Below, piece after piece: positions 34,133 to 45,376 of a stretch of DNA of 64,000 nucleotides. This stretch comes from Novosphingobium sp. (GTDB taxonomy: Bacteria > Pseudomonadota > Alphaproteobacteria > Sphingomonadales > Sphingomonadaceae), in the NCBI GenBank assembly GCA_024236175.1, contig JACKKY010000001.1, positions 372,001-436,000 of the forward strand, in the 5' to 3' direction. Both the position numbers and the translations under genes were made by a program. The notes below the pieces were generated by a model. That model saw only the letters and a list, made by a program, of their open reading frames with translations, was not told where the DNA came from and ran no database searches. The first letter of the stretch is position 1. Every line of letters begins with the position of its first letter.

Positions 34133-34957
34133 ATGCCCAGAACCACAGATCGACAAGGCAACGGCGAGACAGCAGAAGCCGCCGGTCCGCGCGCGGTGCT
34201 GCGGGTTCTGGAAGTGCTCATGGCACTGGCCTCGAAGCCGGGCGGAAGCTCGCTTGCGGAACTGGCTCCGCGCCTGTCGGTGCCCAAGACCAGCCTCCAC
34301 CGGTTGCTGCGCACGCTGGAACGCGGCGGCTACCTCACCAGCCGCGACGGCAATTACCAGCTCGGGCCCGCCAGCTTCCACCTCGCAAGCGTGCTCGGCA
34401 GCGCGGCGCCGTCCACAGCGTTCCCCGCCTGCGCGCGCCCGGTGATCGAGCAGCTCGCACGCGACAGCCGCGAAACGGTGATGCTTGGCGTCCTGCTCGA
34501 GGACAGGCCGGAAATCCTCTACATCGACGTCATCGATTCCCAGGCGCCGGTTCGCTTTTCGGTCCCGATCGGCGACTTGCGGCCGCTCTATTCGGCAGCG
34601 TCCGGCAAGGCGGTGCTGGCATACATGGCGCCCGAGGCGCAGCGGGCCTATCTCGATACGACCCGCTTCGAGAAATTCACGCCGAACACGACGGGCAGGA
34701 AGGACCTGCCGGCCCAACTGGAAGAGGCGCGGCGCTCCGCGGTTGCGTTCGACGGCAACGGCAGGGAACAGGGAGCAGGCGCCCTGGCCAGTCCGATCTT
34801 CGATGCGGGCGGCAGGGCTTTCGCCTCGGTTTCGGTCGCGGGACCGACAGAGCGCATAGTGGCGAACCGGCCGCAGCTCGAACCGCTGGTCCGCACCGCC
34901 GGAGAGCGCATTTCCCGGCTTCTGGGGTTTGCCGGCGACTATCCGCCGCCGGCCTGA
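34133..34957 (+). CDS. IclR-family transcriptional regulator
   Basis: This 274-residue repressor/activator has an N-terminal winged helix (RVLEVLMALASKPGG, then LSVPKTSLHRLLRTLERGGYL) and a C-terminal IclR effector domain (SAASGKAVLAYMAPEA and ASPIFDAGGRAFASVSVAGP). It is divergent from the Rieske operon (149-base gap) and sits just upstream of phnD on the same strand. A palindrome GTTCCA-N4-TGGAAC in the phnD leader resembles IclR-type sites, so it may control the importer, the Rieske operon, or both. The start at 34133 is preferred; the frame upstream has no family match. Confidence 0.92.
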   Translation: MPRTTDRQGNGETAEAAGPRAVLRVLEVLMALASKPGGSSLAELAPRLSVPKTSLHRLLRTLERGGYLTSRDGNYQLGPASFHLASVLGSAAPSTAFPACARPVIEQLARDSRETVMLGVLLEDRPEILYIDVIDSQAPVRFSVPIGDLRPLYSAASGKAVLAYMAPEAQRAYLDTTRFEKFTPNTTGRKDLPAQLEEARRSAVAFDGNGREQGAGALASPIFDAGGRAFASVSVAGPTERIVANRPQLEPLVRTAGERISRLLGFAGDYPPPA

Positions 34958-34988
34958 CCGCTTCGCGCCCCTGCCGACCAACTCGCGA

Positions 34989-35018
34989 TTGACAGCCGCT
35001 TCCCGGGCGCTGTATTCC
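34989..35018 (+). promoter_or_regulatory. Candidate promoter of the phnDCE transport operon
   Basis: TTGACA (34989-34994), an 18-base spacer and TATTCC (35013-35018) lie upstream of phnD. The -35 element is perfect. Transcription would start near 35025, so the palindrome at 35032-35049 would lie in the first transcribed bases, a good place for repression. Confidence 0.45.
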
Positions 35019-35031
35019 ACAATGAGAACGA

Positions 35032-35049
35032 TGTTCCATTATTGGAACA
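35032..35049. promoter_or_regulatory. IclR-type operator candidate upstream of phnD
   Basis: TGTTCCA-TTAT-TGGAACA is a perfect inverted repeat with seven-base arms. A further half-site, GAAC-GAT-GTTC (35026-35036), overlaps its left arm. GTTCC/GGAAC half-sites are typical of IclR-family operators. The neighbouring gene encodes an IclR protein, and the site lies just after a good promoter. Confidence 0.55.
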
Positions 35050-35080
35050 ACCTGTCTTTCGAAGTTGGTGGGGGCGATCT

Positions 35081-35947
35081 ATGTTCGAGACGATGAAACT
35101 GCTGCGCAGCCTGGGCGCGACATTGATCGCGGGGGCCGCACTGTCGCTGGCGGCCTGTTCGGCGCAAGAGGAAGAGCCGCTGCGGGTCGGGATGATTCCC
35201 GACGCCGGCGCCACCCAGGTCTCGATCGAAGAGAAAGCTCCGCTGCAAAGCTACCTCTCCGACAAGCTCGGCCGCCCGGTCGAGCTCATCATCCCGACGA
35301 ATTACAACGCCACTGTCGAGGCGATCGGCAACGGTTCGCTCGACATCGCCTATTTCGGCGGCCTGACCTATGTGAAGGCGCATGAGCGCTATGGCGCGAT
35401 CCCCCTCGTCCAGCGCGAGATCGACCGGCAGTTCCATTCGCTCTTCATCGCCCATGCCGGCTCCGGGATCGGCAAGCTCGCCGACCTCAAGGGCAAGACC
35501 TTCTGCTTCGGCGACATCAATTCCACCAGTGGCCACCTGATGCCCCGCCTGATCCTGAAGGACGCGGGCCTGCCCGCCGAAACGGCGTTCGCCGAATTCC
35601 GCCACACCGGCAGCCATCCCGCGACCGCGCAAGCCGTCGCCAGTGGCGCCTGCGACGCGGGGGCACTGGACGAAACCGTGTTCAGGCAGCTCGTCGAAGA
35701 AGGCAAGGTTCCGGCCGAAAAGGTAACGGTGTTCCATACCAGCCCGCCCTTCACCGACTATGTCTGGGCGGCCCGCAGGGACCTTTCCGAGAAGGACCGG
35801 GAGGCATTCTCTCAGGCCCTGCTCGCGCTGCAGCCCGGTCAGGACGATGCGGTTCTGGAAATCCTGCGCGGTGAGAAATTCGTGCCTGCGGAGAACGGAT
35901 CCTACGCCGATGTCGAGAAGGTCGCGAAGGAACTGGACTTGTTGTGA
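35081..35947 (+). CDS. phnD: Phosphonate/phosphite-type ABC transporter substrate-binding lipoprotein (PhnD family)
   Basis: This is the periplasmic binding protein of a PhnDCE importer. The 288-residue precursor has a lipoprotein signal with lipobox LAAC (Cys about 26). The family core is present: LRVGMIPDAGATQ, DIAYFGGLTYVKA and CFGDINSTSGHLMP. Members bind phosphonates, phosphite or hypophosphite; the ligand cannot be decided here. The ATG at 35081 has GGGGGCG upstream, with ATG at 35093 as an alternative. Its stop overlaps the phnC start by four bases. Confidence 0.9.
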   Translation: MFETMKLLRSLGATLIAGAALSLAACSAQEEEPLRVGMIPDAGATQVSIEEKAPLQSYLSDKLGRPVELIIPTNYNATVEAIGNGSLDIAYFGGLTYVKAHERYGAIPLVQREIDRQFHSLFIAHAGSGIGKLADLKGKTFCFGDINSTSGHLMPRLILKDAGLPAETAFAEFRHTGSHPATAQAVASGACDAGALDETVFRQLVEEGKVPAEKVTVFHTSPPFTDYVWAARRDLSEKDREAFSQALLALQPGQDDAVLEILRGEKFVPAENGSYADVEKVAKELDLL

Positions 35948-36675
35948 GCCATAGCGCCGGGCCAGTTCCTCTCCTCCGGCTGCGCGGACTGGACGTGGCC
36001 CCGACGGAACAGTCCGGCCCGGTCCTGACCGGCGTGACCTTCGATGCATCCGCCGGCGAATGCATCGCTCTGGTCGGTCCCAGCGGCGCCGGCAAGACGA
36101 CTCTGCTGCGCACGCTTGCCGCCGCGATCCCGCCGCGCGGCGGCGCGATCCTGTTCGACGGGCAGGATCACACGCGACTGTCCGGTCATGCCTTGCGCAA
36201 CGCGCGCCGCCGCATCGCCATGATCACGCAGAAGCACGATCTGGTCGAAACACTGCGAGTCGACCGCAACGTGATGGCCGGCGCGCTGGGCCGCTGGAGC
36301 CTGTGGCGAGCCCTGCGCTTCCTCGCCTGGCCGACGCGCGAGGAACTTGCCGAGGCCGAAGCCGCGCTTGCCGCCGTGGGCCTCGCCGAGATGCTGAAAC
36401 GCCCCACCGCTTCGCTGTCCGGAGGCGAACAGCAGCGCGTCGCGATCGCCCGGGCGATGGTCCAGGCCCCGCTCCTGCTGCTGGCTGACGAGCCGGTGGC
36501 CTCGCTCGATCCTGCGACCGCCGCCGACGTTCTCCGGTTCCTGACCGACCTTGCCCGGTCCTCCGGAATGGCGCTGATCTGTTCGCTGCACCAGCCGGAC
36601 CTGGCAGCCCGCTTCTGCGACCGGACCTTCGAGCTGCGCGACGGCCGCATTTCCGAACTTGAAGCTCGGGACTGA
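35944..36675 (+). CDS. phnC: Phosphonate-type ABC transporter ATP-binding protein PhnC
   Basis: This ATPase energises import. The 243 residues contain Walker A (GPSGAGKTTLL), the ABC signature LSGGEQQRVAIA, Walker B (LLLADEPVASLD) and the H-loop (CSLHQPD). The residues between Walker A and signature resemble PhnC (ARRRIAMITQKHDLVETLRV). The GTG start overlaps phnD by four bases, and phnE begins six bases later. Confidence 0.92.
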   Translation: MSHSAGPVPLLRLRGLDVAPTEQSGPVLTGVTFDASAGECIALVGPSGAGKTTLLRTLAAAIPPRGGAILFDGQDHTRLSGHALRNARRRIAMITQKHDLVETLRVDRNVMAGALGRWSLWRALRFLAWPTREELAEAEAALAAVGLAEMLKRPTASLSGGEQQRVAIARAMVQAPLLLLADEPVASLDPATAADVLRFLTDLARSSGMALICSLHQPDLAARFCDRTFELRDGRISELEARD

Positions 36676-36681
36676 CCGGCG

Positions 36682-38103
36682 ATGCCTGACAGCCTTGCCT
36701 TGCTGCGCACGTTCTTCCCGCCGGACCTGAGCCCGGACTACCTCCTCGCGCTTCTCGGGCCGCTGCTGGAAACCCTCGGCCTCGCCTTCGGCGCAATGAC
36801 GCTGGCTTTCCTTTTCAGCCTGCCGCTGGGCATTGCCGTCGGCGCCCGGCTGCGCGGTGCGCGGCTGCTGGTGACAGCCCTGTCGGTCTTCCGATCTGTG
36901 CCGGACCTGACACTCGCGATCCTGTGCGTCATCCTGTTCGGGATCGGCACCGGAGCGGGTCTGGCAGCTCTGACGCTCTATTACACGGCGGCGGTTGCGA
37001 AGGTCTTCGCCGACCTGCTGGAAACCGCGCCGGAAAGGCCCGTCGAAGCGCTGCAGGCGACCGGCGCCAGCCGATTGCAGATCGCGCTTTACGGACTGTT
37101 GCCGCTCAAGCGCGACGACCTGATGGCCTATGGCGCTTTCGCTTTCGAATGCGCGCTGAGGGCTTCGATCATCGTCGGTGCAGTCGGCGGCGGCGGCATC
37201 GGGGTCGAACTCGCCGGATCGCTTGCCGCCTACGACTTCCAGCGAGCCTCCACGCTGATCCTGCTGCTCGTCCTGCTGGTTGCCGCGCTGGACCGTCTGG
37301 CGGCGATGCTGCGGCGGCACCCGCGCTGGCTGCTGCCCATGGCCCCACTCGGCCTCGTCGCGGCCTGGTTTTTCGGCCCGCAGTCCTTTGCGTTCGACCA
37401 CGCGATCCGCGTTGCCGGCGAAATGGTCCCGCCCGAGCTTGCCCCGGACGCACTCGCCCGGCTGCCGCAGCTGATCTGGGAGACCGTGTGGATGGCCCTG
37501 GCGGGGACGCTCGGAGCGGCGGTGGCGGGGCTGCTTGCGGCGTTCGCCGCCTCGCGCAGGCTGGCGCCCTCCTGGCTGAGGTTCGCCGTCCGCCGCCTGC
37601 TCGAACTGTTCCGGACAGTGCCCGAGCTGGTTTGGGGTCTCGTCCTCGTCGCGCTCGTCGGGCTCGGTCCGGTCGCGGGGGGCTGGGCGCTCGGGCTGCA
37701 TTCCTTCGGCAGCCTCGGGAGACTGTTCGCCGACTCGCTCGATGCGGCACCCGAACAGCCCCAGCACGCGATCGCCGGCACCGGTGCCTCGTCGATTGTG
37801 GTTGCCTGCTACGCAACGGTCCCGCTCGCGATGGGAGCGATCCTCACGCATCTACTGTTCCGGTTTGAATGGAACCTGCGAATGGCGACGGTGCTCGGCC
37901 TGATCGGCGCGGGCGGGATCGGGCAGGCGCTGTACGAAGCGCAGCAGCTGTTCTTCTACCGCGAGGCCTTCGCCTATGTGCTGGTCACCGCCGCACTGGT
38001 GCTGGTGACCGATCACCTCGGCGCCCGCCTGCGCGCCCGCATCCACATGCCGCGCGGCATGCGTTCACCTCCCCGCCCCGCCTGCAACGCGCTTGCGACG
38101 TGA
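36682..38103 (+). CDS. phnE: Fused double PhnE-type permease
   Basis: This inner-membrane permease of 473 residues contains two PhnE halves. The first is about 20-210 with an EAA-like loop (EALQATGASRLQIALYGLLP). The second is about 265-455 with its own EAA loop (IAGTGASSIVVACYATVPL) and signature GLIGAGGIGQALYEA. Most organisms encode one half that dimerises, or two separate genes. A fused, asymmetric pair would fill the transporter alone. Ten to twelve membrane helices are visible. Confidence 0.9.
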   Translation: MPDSLALLRTFFPPDLSPDYLLALLGPLLETLGLAFGAMTLAFLFSLPLGIAVGARLRGARLLVTALSVFRSVPDLTLAILCVILFGIGTGAGLAALTLYYTAAVAKVFADLLETAPERPVEALQATGASRLQIALYGLLPLKRDDLMAYGAFAFECALRASIIVGAVGGGGIGVELAGSLAAYDFQRASTLILLLVLLVAALDRLAAMLRRHPRWLLPMAPLGLVAAWFFGPQSFAFDHAIRVAGEMVPPELAPDALARLPQLIWETVWMALAGTLGAAVAGLLAAFAASRRLAPSWLRFAVRRLLELFRTVPELVWGLVLVALVGLGPVAGGWALGLHSFGSLGRLFADSLDAAPEQPQHAIAGTGASSIVVACYATVPLAMGAILTHLLFRFEWNLRMATVLGLIGAGGIGQALYEAQQLFFYREAFAYVLVTAALVLVTDHLGARLRARIHMPRGMRSPPRPACNALAT

Positions 38104-38150
38104 GCGGCCGCGAAACCTGACGAATTTCGAGATCACCCGGAGTCGCACAA

Positions 38151-39272
38151 ATGCCCAGACATAAACCCGCCCGCCTGCTTGCCGGGCTCACGCTTGCCGC
38201 CGTTGCCCAGCCCGCGCTTGCATCGGATTTGCCCTCACTCGACATCTCCGGCGATGTGCGTTTGCGGCTGGAGCAGGACTGGGACAGCCGCAAGGCAGAC
38301 GCCAGCAAACGCGATGAACGCACCCGGGCGCGAATCCGCGTACGGATCAACGCGAAGGCAGACCTTGGCGACGGCTTCTCCCTGTCGGGACGGGTCCGCA
38401 CCGGTACCAAAGGCAGCCAGCAAGGCGCCAACGTCACTTTCGCCGATTTCGACGACAATCCGACCGGCCCGCTGAAGATCACGCCGGACCGCTACTCGCT
38501 TGCCTGGAAAGGAAAGTCCGGCGGCATCGAGGCCGGGCGAATGGGCTTTCCGTTCTTTACGCAAAACGAGTTTCTCTGGGACGGCGACATCTCGCCGCTG
38601 GGCCTGGCGGGCAATGCTGCCATCCCGGTCTCATCGACGACAAGGCTGAAACTCAACGCCGGCGGTTTCAAGCTGCCGGTGGGACTCTCGCACTATTCCG
38701 GCGCGCTCTATGCGGGGCAGGCCGTGGTGGAAAGCGGCAGCGCGACCATCGCCGCCGGCCTGTTCCGGTTCGATGCGGACCGCGGCGATCCGGACCGGCG
38801 GGTGCTGCTCGACGGCAACGGCAGCCGCGACTACACGGTGCTCGCGCTCAACGCGCAATACCACCTGCCTGCCGGCAGCAAGCCGCTGGTGCTGGGCGCG
38901 GATTTCTTCCGGAACCTGCAAAGCTACGACAATCCCGCAGATACGGTAGCCTTTGCCAACCGGAAGGAGCGGACCGGCTATGTCCTCTCGGCCGCCTGGG
39001 GCGATACGAAATCGGCCGGGCACCTGCAGCTGGGCTACCGCTGGTTCCGGATGGAGCGCCTCGCGGTCAACGCCAGCTACGCCCATGACGACCTGGCGCG
39101 CTTCGGCACCTCGGCGCAGGCGGCCCTCACCGATCTGAAGGGCCACGACGTCTATGCCAACTACGCCGTGACCGATGCGCTGAGCCTTGGCGCCCGGGCC
39201 ATGTTCGTCGAACGGCTGACGAATATCGAAAACGGCAAGCGCGCGCGGATGGACCTGATCTACAAGTTCTGA
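38151..39272 (+). CDS. Outer-membrane porin (Porin_5-like)
   Basis: The 373-residue precursor has a signal peptide (about 1-25, ending ALAS-D) and alternating amphipathic strands with frequent aromatic residues. It ends in a C-terminal phenylalanine (DLIYKF), the mark of an outer-membrane beta-barrel. Sequence resembles putative porins of the Porin_5 group (SGDVRLRLEQDWDSRKADA). It follows the importer genes by 47 bases and may let the substrate through the outer membrane. Specificity is inferred only from context. Confidence 0.85.
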   Translation: MPRHKPARLLAGLTLAAVAQPALASDLPSLDISGDVRLRLEQDWDSRKADASKRDERTRARIRVRINAKADLGDGFSLSGRVRTGTKGSQQGANVTFADFDDNPTGPLKITPDRYSLAWKGKSGGIEAGRMGFPFFTQNEFLWDGDISPLGLAGNAAIPVSSTTRLKLNAGGFKLPVGLSHYSGALYAGQAVVESGSATIAAGLFRFDADRGDPDRRVLLDGNGSRDYTVLALNAQYHLPAGSKPLVLGADFFRNLQSYDNPADTVAFANRKERTGYVLSAAWGDTKSAGHLQLGYRWFRMERLAVNASYAHDDLARFGTSAQAALTDLKGHDVYANYAVTDALSLGARAMFVERLTNIENGKRARMDLIYKF

Positions 39273-39347
39273 ACCATCGCCATCGCCGGTTGACGCGGGA
39301 CCGCCGGAGCGTCAGCATCCGCGCCGGAACCACGGAGGGAGAGCCCG

Positions 39348-40238
39348 ATGGCCACCACAGCCGCATTGCGCCCGCTGCCCGTATCGGACAAAGACATCGC
39401 CGCCTACCGCCGCGACGGCGCGGTGCTGATCAAGAACCTGCTGTCACGGGACGAGCTAGCGCTGCTCGAAGCCGGAATCGAGCAGGGCCGCGAGAAGCCC
39501 AGCGCGATGTATTCCCGCTATCAGGGATCGACCGGCAGCGGCGAGACGATCATCGACCAGTTGCCCAGCAAGCGCAGCCCGATGCTGCACCGGCTGCTCG
39601 AGGAAAGCCCGGTGGCGGAGCTGGCCGCGCGGATGATGGGAACCGCGTCCGCGCAGCTCGTGCTGGACCAGATCTTCTACAAGGAAGCCGGCGAAGTCGT
39701 TCCCACGCCCTGGCACCAGGACACCCCGTTCCTGAATGTGCGCGGCAACGACCTTGCGCGCATCTGGCTGCCCTGCGACCCGAGCCCGCGGGACGTCGCG
39801 ATACAGGTCGTGCGCGGCTCGCATCTGTGGAACGTGATCTACAGCACGTCCGCCACGACCAGCGTCGAGCCGAGCACCGTGGTGAAGGCCGACGAGGGCG
39901 ACGGCTTCACCTATGACGGCGTCGGCGGCGACGATCTGCCGCCGGTCCCCGATATCGACGCTTTCAGTGACAGCTTCGACATCTTGAGCTGGGACACCGA
40001 GCCGGGCGATGCCGTGGTATTCCATGGCAACATCCTGCACGGCGCCCGCGGCCTGACCGGCCATCCCCATCGCCGCCGCGCCCTGGCAGTCCTGTTCGGC
40101 GGTCCGCAGCTTCGCTACCACATTCCGGCGGGGCACGGCATGCCGCTGCCGGGCGACGGCGAAGCGGGTTCGGTGCCGGAAGGCGCGCCGATCTGCGAGC
40201 ACCCTGAGCTGTTCCCGGTGACCTGGCGCGAAAACTGA
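39348..40238 (+). CDS. Phytanoyl-CoA dioxygenase (PhyH) family 2-oxoglutarate/Fe(II) oxygenase
   Basis: This soluble hydroxylase has 296 residues. The iron is bound by His123 and Asp125 (WHQDTPF) and a distal His231 (HGNILHGA). Arg243/244 are placed to bind 2-oxoglutarate. PhyH enzymes include PhnY, which hydroxylates aminoethylphosphonate, and HtxA, which oxidises hypophosphite; both lie beside phn/htx transporters. Here the gene follows a PhnDCE importer and porin, so oxidation of the imported compound is plausible. Other PhyH members act on lipids or amino acids. Confidence 0.88.
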   Translation: MATTAALRPLPVSDKDIAAYRRDGAVLIKNLLSRDELALLEAGIEQGREKPSAMYSRYQGSTGSGETIIDQLPSKRSPMLHRLLEESPVAELAARMMGTASAQLVLDQIFYKEAGEVVPTPWHQDTPFLNVRGNDLARIWLPCDPSPRDVAIQVVRGSHLWNVIYSTSATTSVEPSTVVKADEGDGFTYDGVGGDDLPPVPDIDAFSDSFDILSWDTEPGDAVVFHGNILHGARGLTGHPHRRRALAVLFGGPQLRYHIPAGHGMPLPGDGEAGSVPEGAPICEHPELFPVTWREN

Positions 40239-40263
40239 AGTTTCGAGAGATCGGCTCGCCGAC

Positions 40264-40962
40264 TCAGCCGGCAGCGGCCTGCGCCGCGTCGATCCGCTCC
40301 TTCGATTCAAGGACCGAAAGGTTGAAAGCGATCGTCACCCGGTCCTCATCCTCCTGGTTCGGGTAGACCCAGTGGACCATGTATGACGGAAAGATCAGCA
40401 TGTGCCCCGCCTTGGGCCGGGCGGTGATGCGCCTTTGCAGCAGCATTTCCGAGAACGGCCGGGTCGGCGAGTAGGCGCCGGCCGGGTTGAGGAACTCGAT
40501 CATTCCGCCGGAGTGCTCGGAACGGTGCGGGGTCGAAACGTAGTAACAGCCCGACAGGTCGTGGATCGCATGGTCATGCGGCGTGTTGAAGCCGCCCCTG
40601 CCGTTCACATTGATCCAGCCGTCGCACGACGTCTTGTGGACCAGCGGGTCGAAGCCTTTCCAGTAGCGGCGCACGCTTTGCGTCAGCGCTGAGCGGATAT
40701 GCCCCCGCAGGGTCCGGAATGCCGGTTCCTCGCGCGCGAAGAAATCGCGCTGCGAATGCCAGCCGAACTGGTTGCTGGACTTGATGCCCTCGTCGCCGGC
40801 CTGCAGCGCGGCCACCTCCTCGAGCAGCTGCCTGTTGAGCGTCTCGAAGTCCGGCACGATGTAGGAATCGATGCGCGAGCCGAAGGCCGCCATGCTGTTG
40901 ATCTGGCGAACGCCCTGCGCCTGCCCGGAGTCGCGCGATTGGGTTTCCAGTGTATCGGCCAT
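40264..40962 (-). CDS. Putative 2OG-Fe(II) oxygenase (TIGR02466-like)
   Basis: This 232-residue protein resembles the uncharacterised TIGR02466 oxygenase family. GGFNTPHDHAIHDLSGCYYV carries the likely His129/His131 region, MVHWVYPNQ gives the distal His197, and Arg208 (EDRVTIAFN) could bind 2-oxoglutarate. It converges on the PhyH gene 25 bases away and lies 18 bases downstream of secA on the same strand. The biological role is unknown. Confidence 0.82.
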   Translation of the reverse strand: MADTLETQSRDSGQAQGVRQINSMAAFGSRIDSYIVPDFETLNRQLLEEVAALQAGDEGIKSSNQFGWHSQRDFFAREEPAFRTLRGHIRSALTQSVRRYWKGFDPLVHKTSCDGWINVNGRGGFNTPHDHAIHDLSGCYYVSTPHRSEHSGGMIEFLNPAGAYSPTRPFSEMLLQRRITARPKAGHMLIFPSYMVHWVYPNQEDEDRVTIAFNLSVLESKERIDAAQAAAG

Positions 40963-40980
40963 GTCAGCACCTTAGCATGA

Positions 40981-43656
<2,676 letters not shown>

Positions 43657-43752
43657 GGGGGGAATTCCTGAATACAGTTGAAACCGGGAGAAACTGGCCC
43701 GGCTGGCGCGTGTGCCGCGCACCGGGCTGGAAATGATCGCACTTGCCCGCCG

Positions 43753-44031
43753 CTATTCGCGGGCGCGGTCGATCCCGGTCAGGACTACAGGGGCGCTGGG
43801 GGCATCGCCGAACGCCGCAAGGCCGCGGAATTCAGCCGAAACTCGCTGGCGCGGTGCGGAGGCAGCGGTCACGAGCGAGGCCGGAAGCGCCTGCCGCCTT
43901 TCGGCCATCACGCTCGCGACAGCGCCGATCTCGGCGCTCGAAGCCACACAGCCGCGAGCCTGCGCGGGCCCGATCTGCGCGGCGAGGCCCGTCAGCAGGG
44001 CCAGCAAGGTGATGAACAGGCGGTTCGCCAT
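43753..44031 (-). CDS. Small secreted hypothetical protein
   Basis: This 92-residue protein has an N-terminal signal peptide (MANRLFITLLALLTGLAA, cleavage near AQA-RG) and a short mature part with one Cys. It is not recognised. The Met at 44031 was chosen because the signal sequence starts there, although no good ribosome site precedes it. It lies upstream of secA on the same strand with a 96-base gap. It could alternatively be non-coding shadow. Confidence 0.5.
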   Translation of the reverse strand: MANRLFITLLALLTGLAAQIGPAQARGCVASSAEIGAVASVMAERRQALPASLVTAASAPRQRVSAEFRGLAAFGDAPSAPVVLTGIDRARE

Positions 44032-44151
44032 GCACGCCAGATAGGAGCTGGCCACCCTCTCGTCCAGCCCGCGCGCTCGCCGGTCGCACACTTCCCCGAA
44101 AAACCCGCGATTTTCGCCGAAGATTAACGAATTTCGGCAAGAAGGAGCACA

Positions 44152-45204
44152 ATGGGGGAAGCCCTGCCTCTATCGCCCCGCCCGGCGGAACGGCTGCCAT
44201 TGCTCGATGGGTTGCGCACGCTCGCGGCCCTGGGCGTGGTCTGTTACCACGCACCGGGCGCGTTCGGCGGAACCGAGATCTTCGGCCGGATGTATCTGCT
44301 GGTCGACCTGTTCTTCATGCTCAGCGGCTTCGTCCTGACGCTGTCGGCGGAACCGAAGATGGCGGCCGGCTTTGCCCCCACCGCCTTCGTCCGCGCCCGC
44401 ATCAAGCGCCTGTGGCCGATGGTCGCGCTCGGCGCGCTGCTCGGCGCCGGCGCCTTCCTGATGGAGGCTTCGCCTGGCCAGGTGCTGCACCTGCTGCTGC
44501 TGAGCCTGCTGATCCTCCCGCTGATCAGTTCGCATGTCGCGGTTTTTCCGCTGAACGGGCCGCAATGGTCGATCTTCTGGGAAATCATCGCCAACGTCGT
44601 CCACGCGGTGCTGCTGCGCCGGATGAACGAGCTTAGCCTGCTTGCCCTCGCCGCCGTTTCCGGCGGTGCGATGGTTGTCGCGATATTCGATGCCGGATGG
44701 GGCAATCTGGGTGCGGACGGACCGGGGTGGTGGGTACCCGTGTTGCGAATCGGCTGGGCCTACACGCTGGGCGTGTGGATGGCGCGGCGATGGACGGCGA
44801 AACGCCCAACGCCACTGGTCGACTGGAAATGGACGCTCGTCCTGCCGGTGGCGCTGCTGGCGCTCCTGCCGTCGCTGCCGCTTTCCTATGCGCAGGGCGA
44901 TGCGCTGTTCTTCATCGTCGCCCTGCCCTGCCTGTTCTGGCTCGCCGCCTGCGCGGTACCGCCCAAATGGGCAGAGGTTCCGTTGCTGCGGCTGGGATCG
45001 ATCTCCTACCCGGTCTACGCGGTGCATGTCCCGACGATATTCGCCTTCCGGCTGGCGACCGGCGGTCGCGAGCACGAACTGGCCGCGGTGCTCACGGCCG
45101 TTGCCCTGGCGACGCTGATCGCCCTGGTCGGACCTCGCACGCGGCGCGCCTGGTCCGGCCTGCGCCGGCCTCGCGCGACCGGCGCAACCGCCTCTGCCGC
45201 TTGA
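44152..45204 (+). CDS. Acyltransferase 3 family membrane protein (OafA-like)
   Basis: This 350-residue, about ten-helix membrane protein matches the acyltransferase-3 family, which O-acetylates or succinylates surface sugars. Early features are LDGLRTLAALGVVCYHAPGA, with the conserved His, and a second motif LFFMLSGFVLTLS. The ATG at 44152 has AAGGAG six bases upstream. It is followed by the 5' fragment of argJ, so it is the last gene before the insertion. The sugar target is unknown. Confidence 0.88.
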   Translation: MGEALPLSPRPAERLPLLDGLRTLAALGVVCYHAPGAFGGTEIFGRMYLLVDLFFMLSGFVLTLSAEPKMAAGFAPTAFVRARIKRLWPMVALGALLGAGAFLMEASPGQVLHLLLLSLLILPLISSHVAVFPLNGPQWSIFWEIIANVVHAVLLRRMNELSLLALAAVSGGAMVVAIFDAGWGNLGADGPGWWVPVLRIGWAYTLGVWMARRWTAKRPTPLVDWKWTLVLPVALLALLPSLPLSYAQGDALFFIVALPCLFWLAACAVPPKWAEVPLLRLGSISYPVYAVHVPTIFAFRLATGGREHELAAVLTAVALATLIALVGPRTRRAWSGLRRPRATGATASAA

Positions 45205-45232
45205 TTTCGACGGCGCGCGCGCTAGGCGCGAG

Positions 45233-45376
45233 TCGATGGAACTCGAAGTCTCGCCTCTCGCCGTCCCTTTTCCGGACCTGCCGCCGATCGCGAGCGTCAC
45301 GCCGCGCATTGCGCGCGCCGGATACAAGGACTGGGGCCGCTGCGACCTCACCTATGTCGAACTGGCCGAAGGGACC
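45233..45376 (+). repeat. Direct repeat of the argJ 5' end, upstream copy
   Basis: These 144 bases match 46479-46622 with eight differences and no gap (136/144). Three differences change residues and the rest are silent or in changed codons. The homology begins three bases before the ATG and stops abruptly at GGGACC. Confidence 0.9.

Noticed and set aside
27695..40962. tRNA-Asn as integration site of a 13-kb island
   Set aside because: The accessory block starts right after the tRNA, but no integrase gene and no repeat of the tRNA 3' end were found up to secA.
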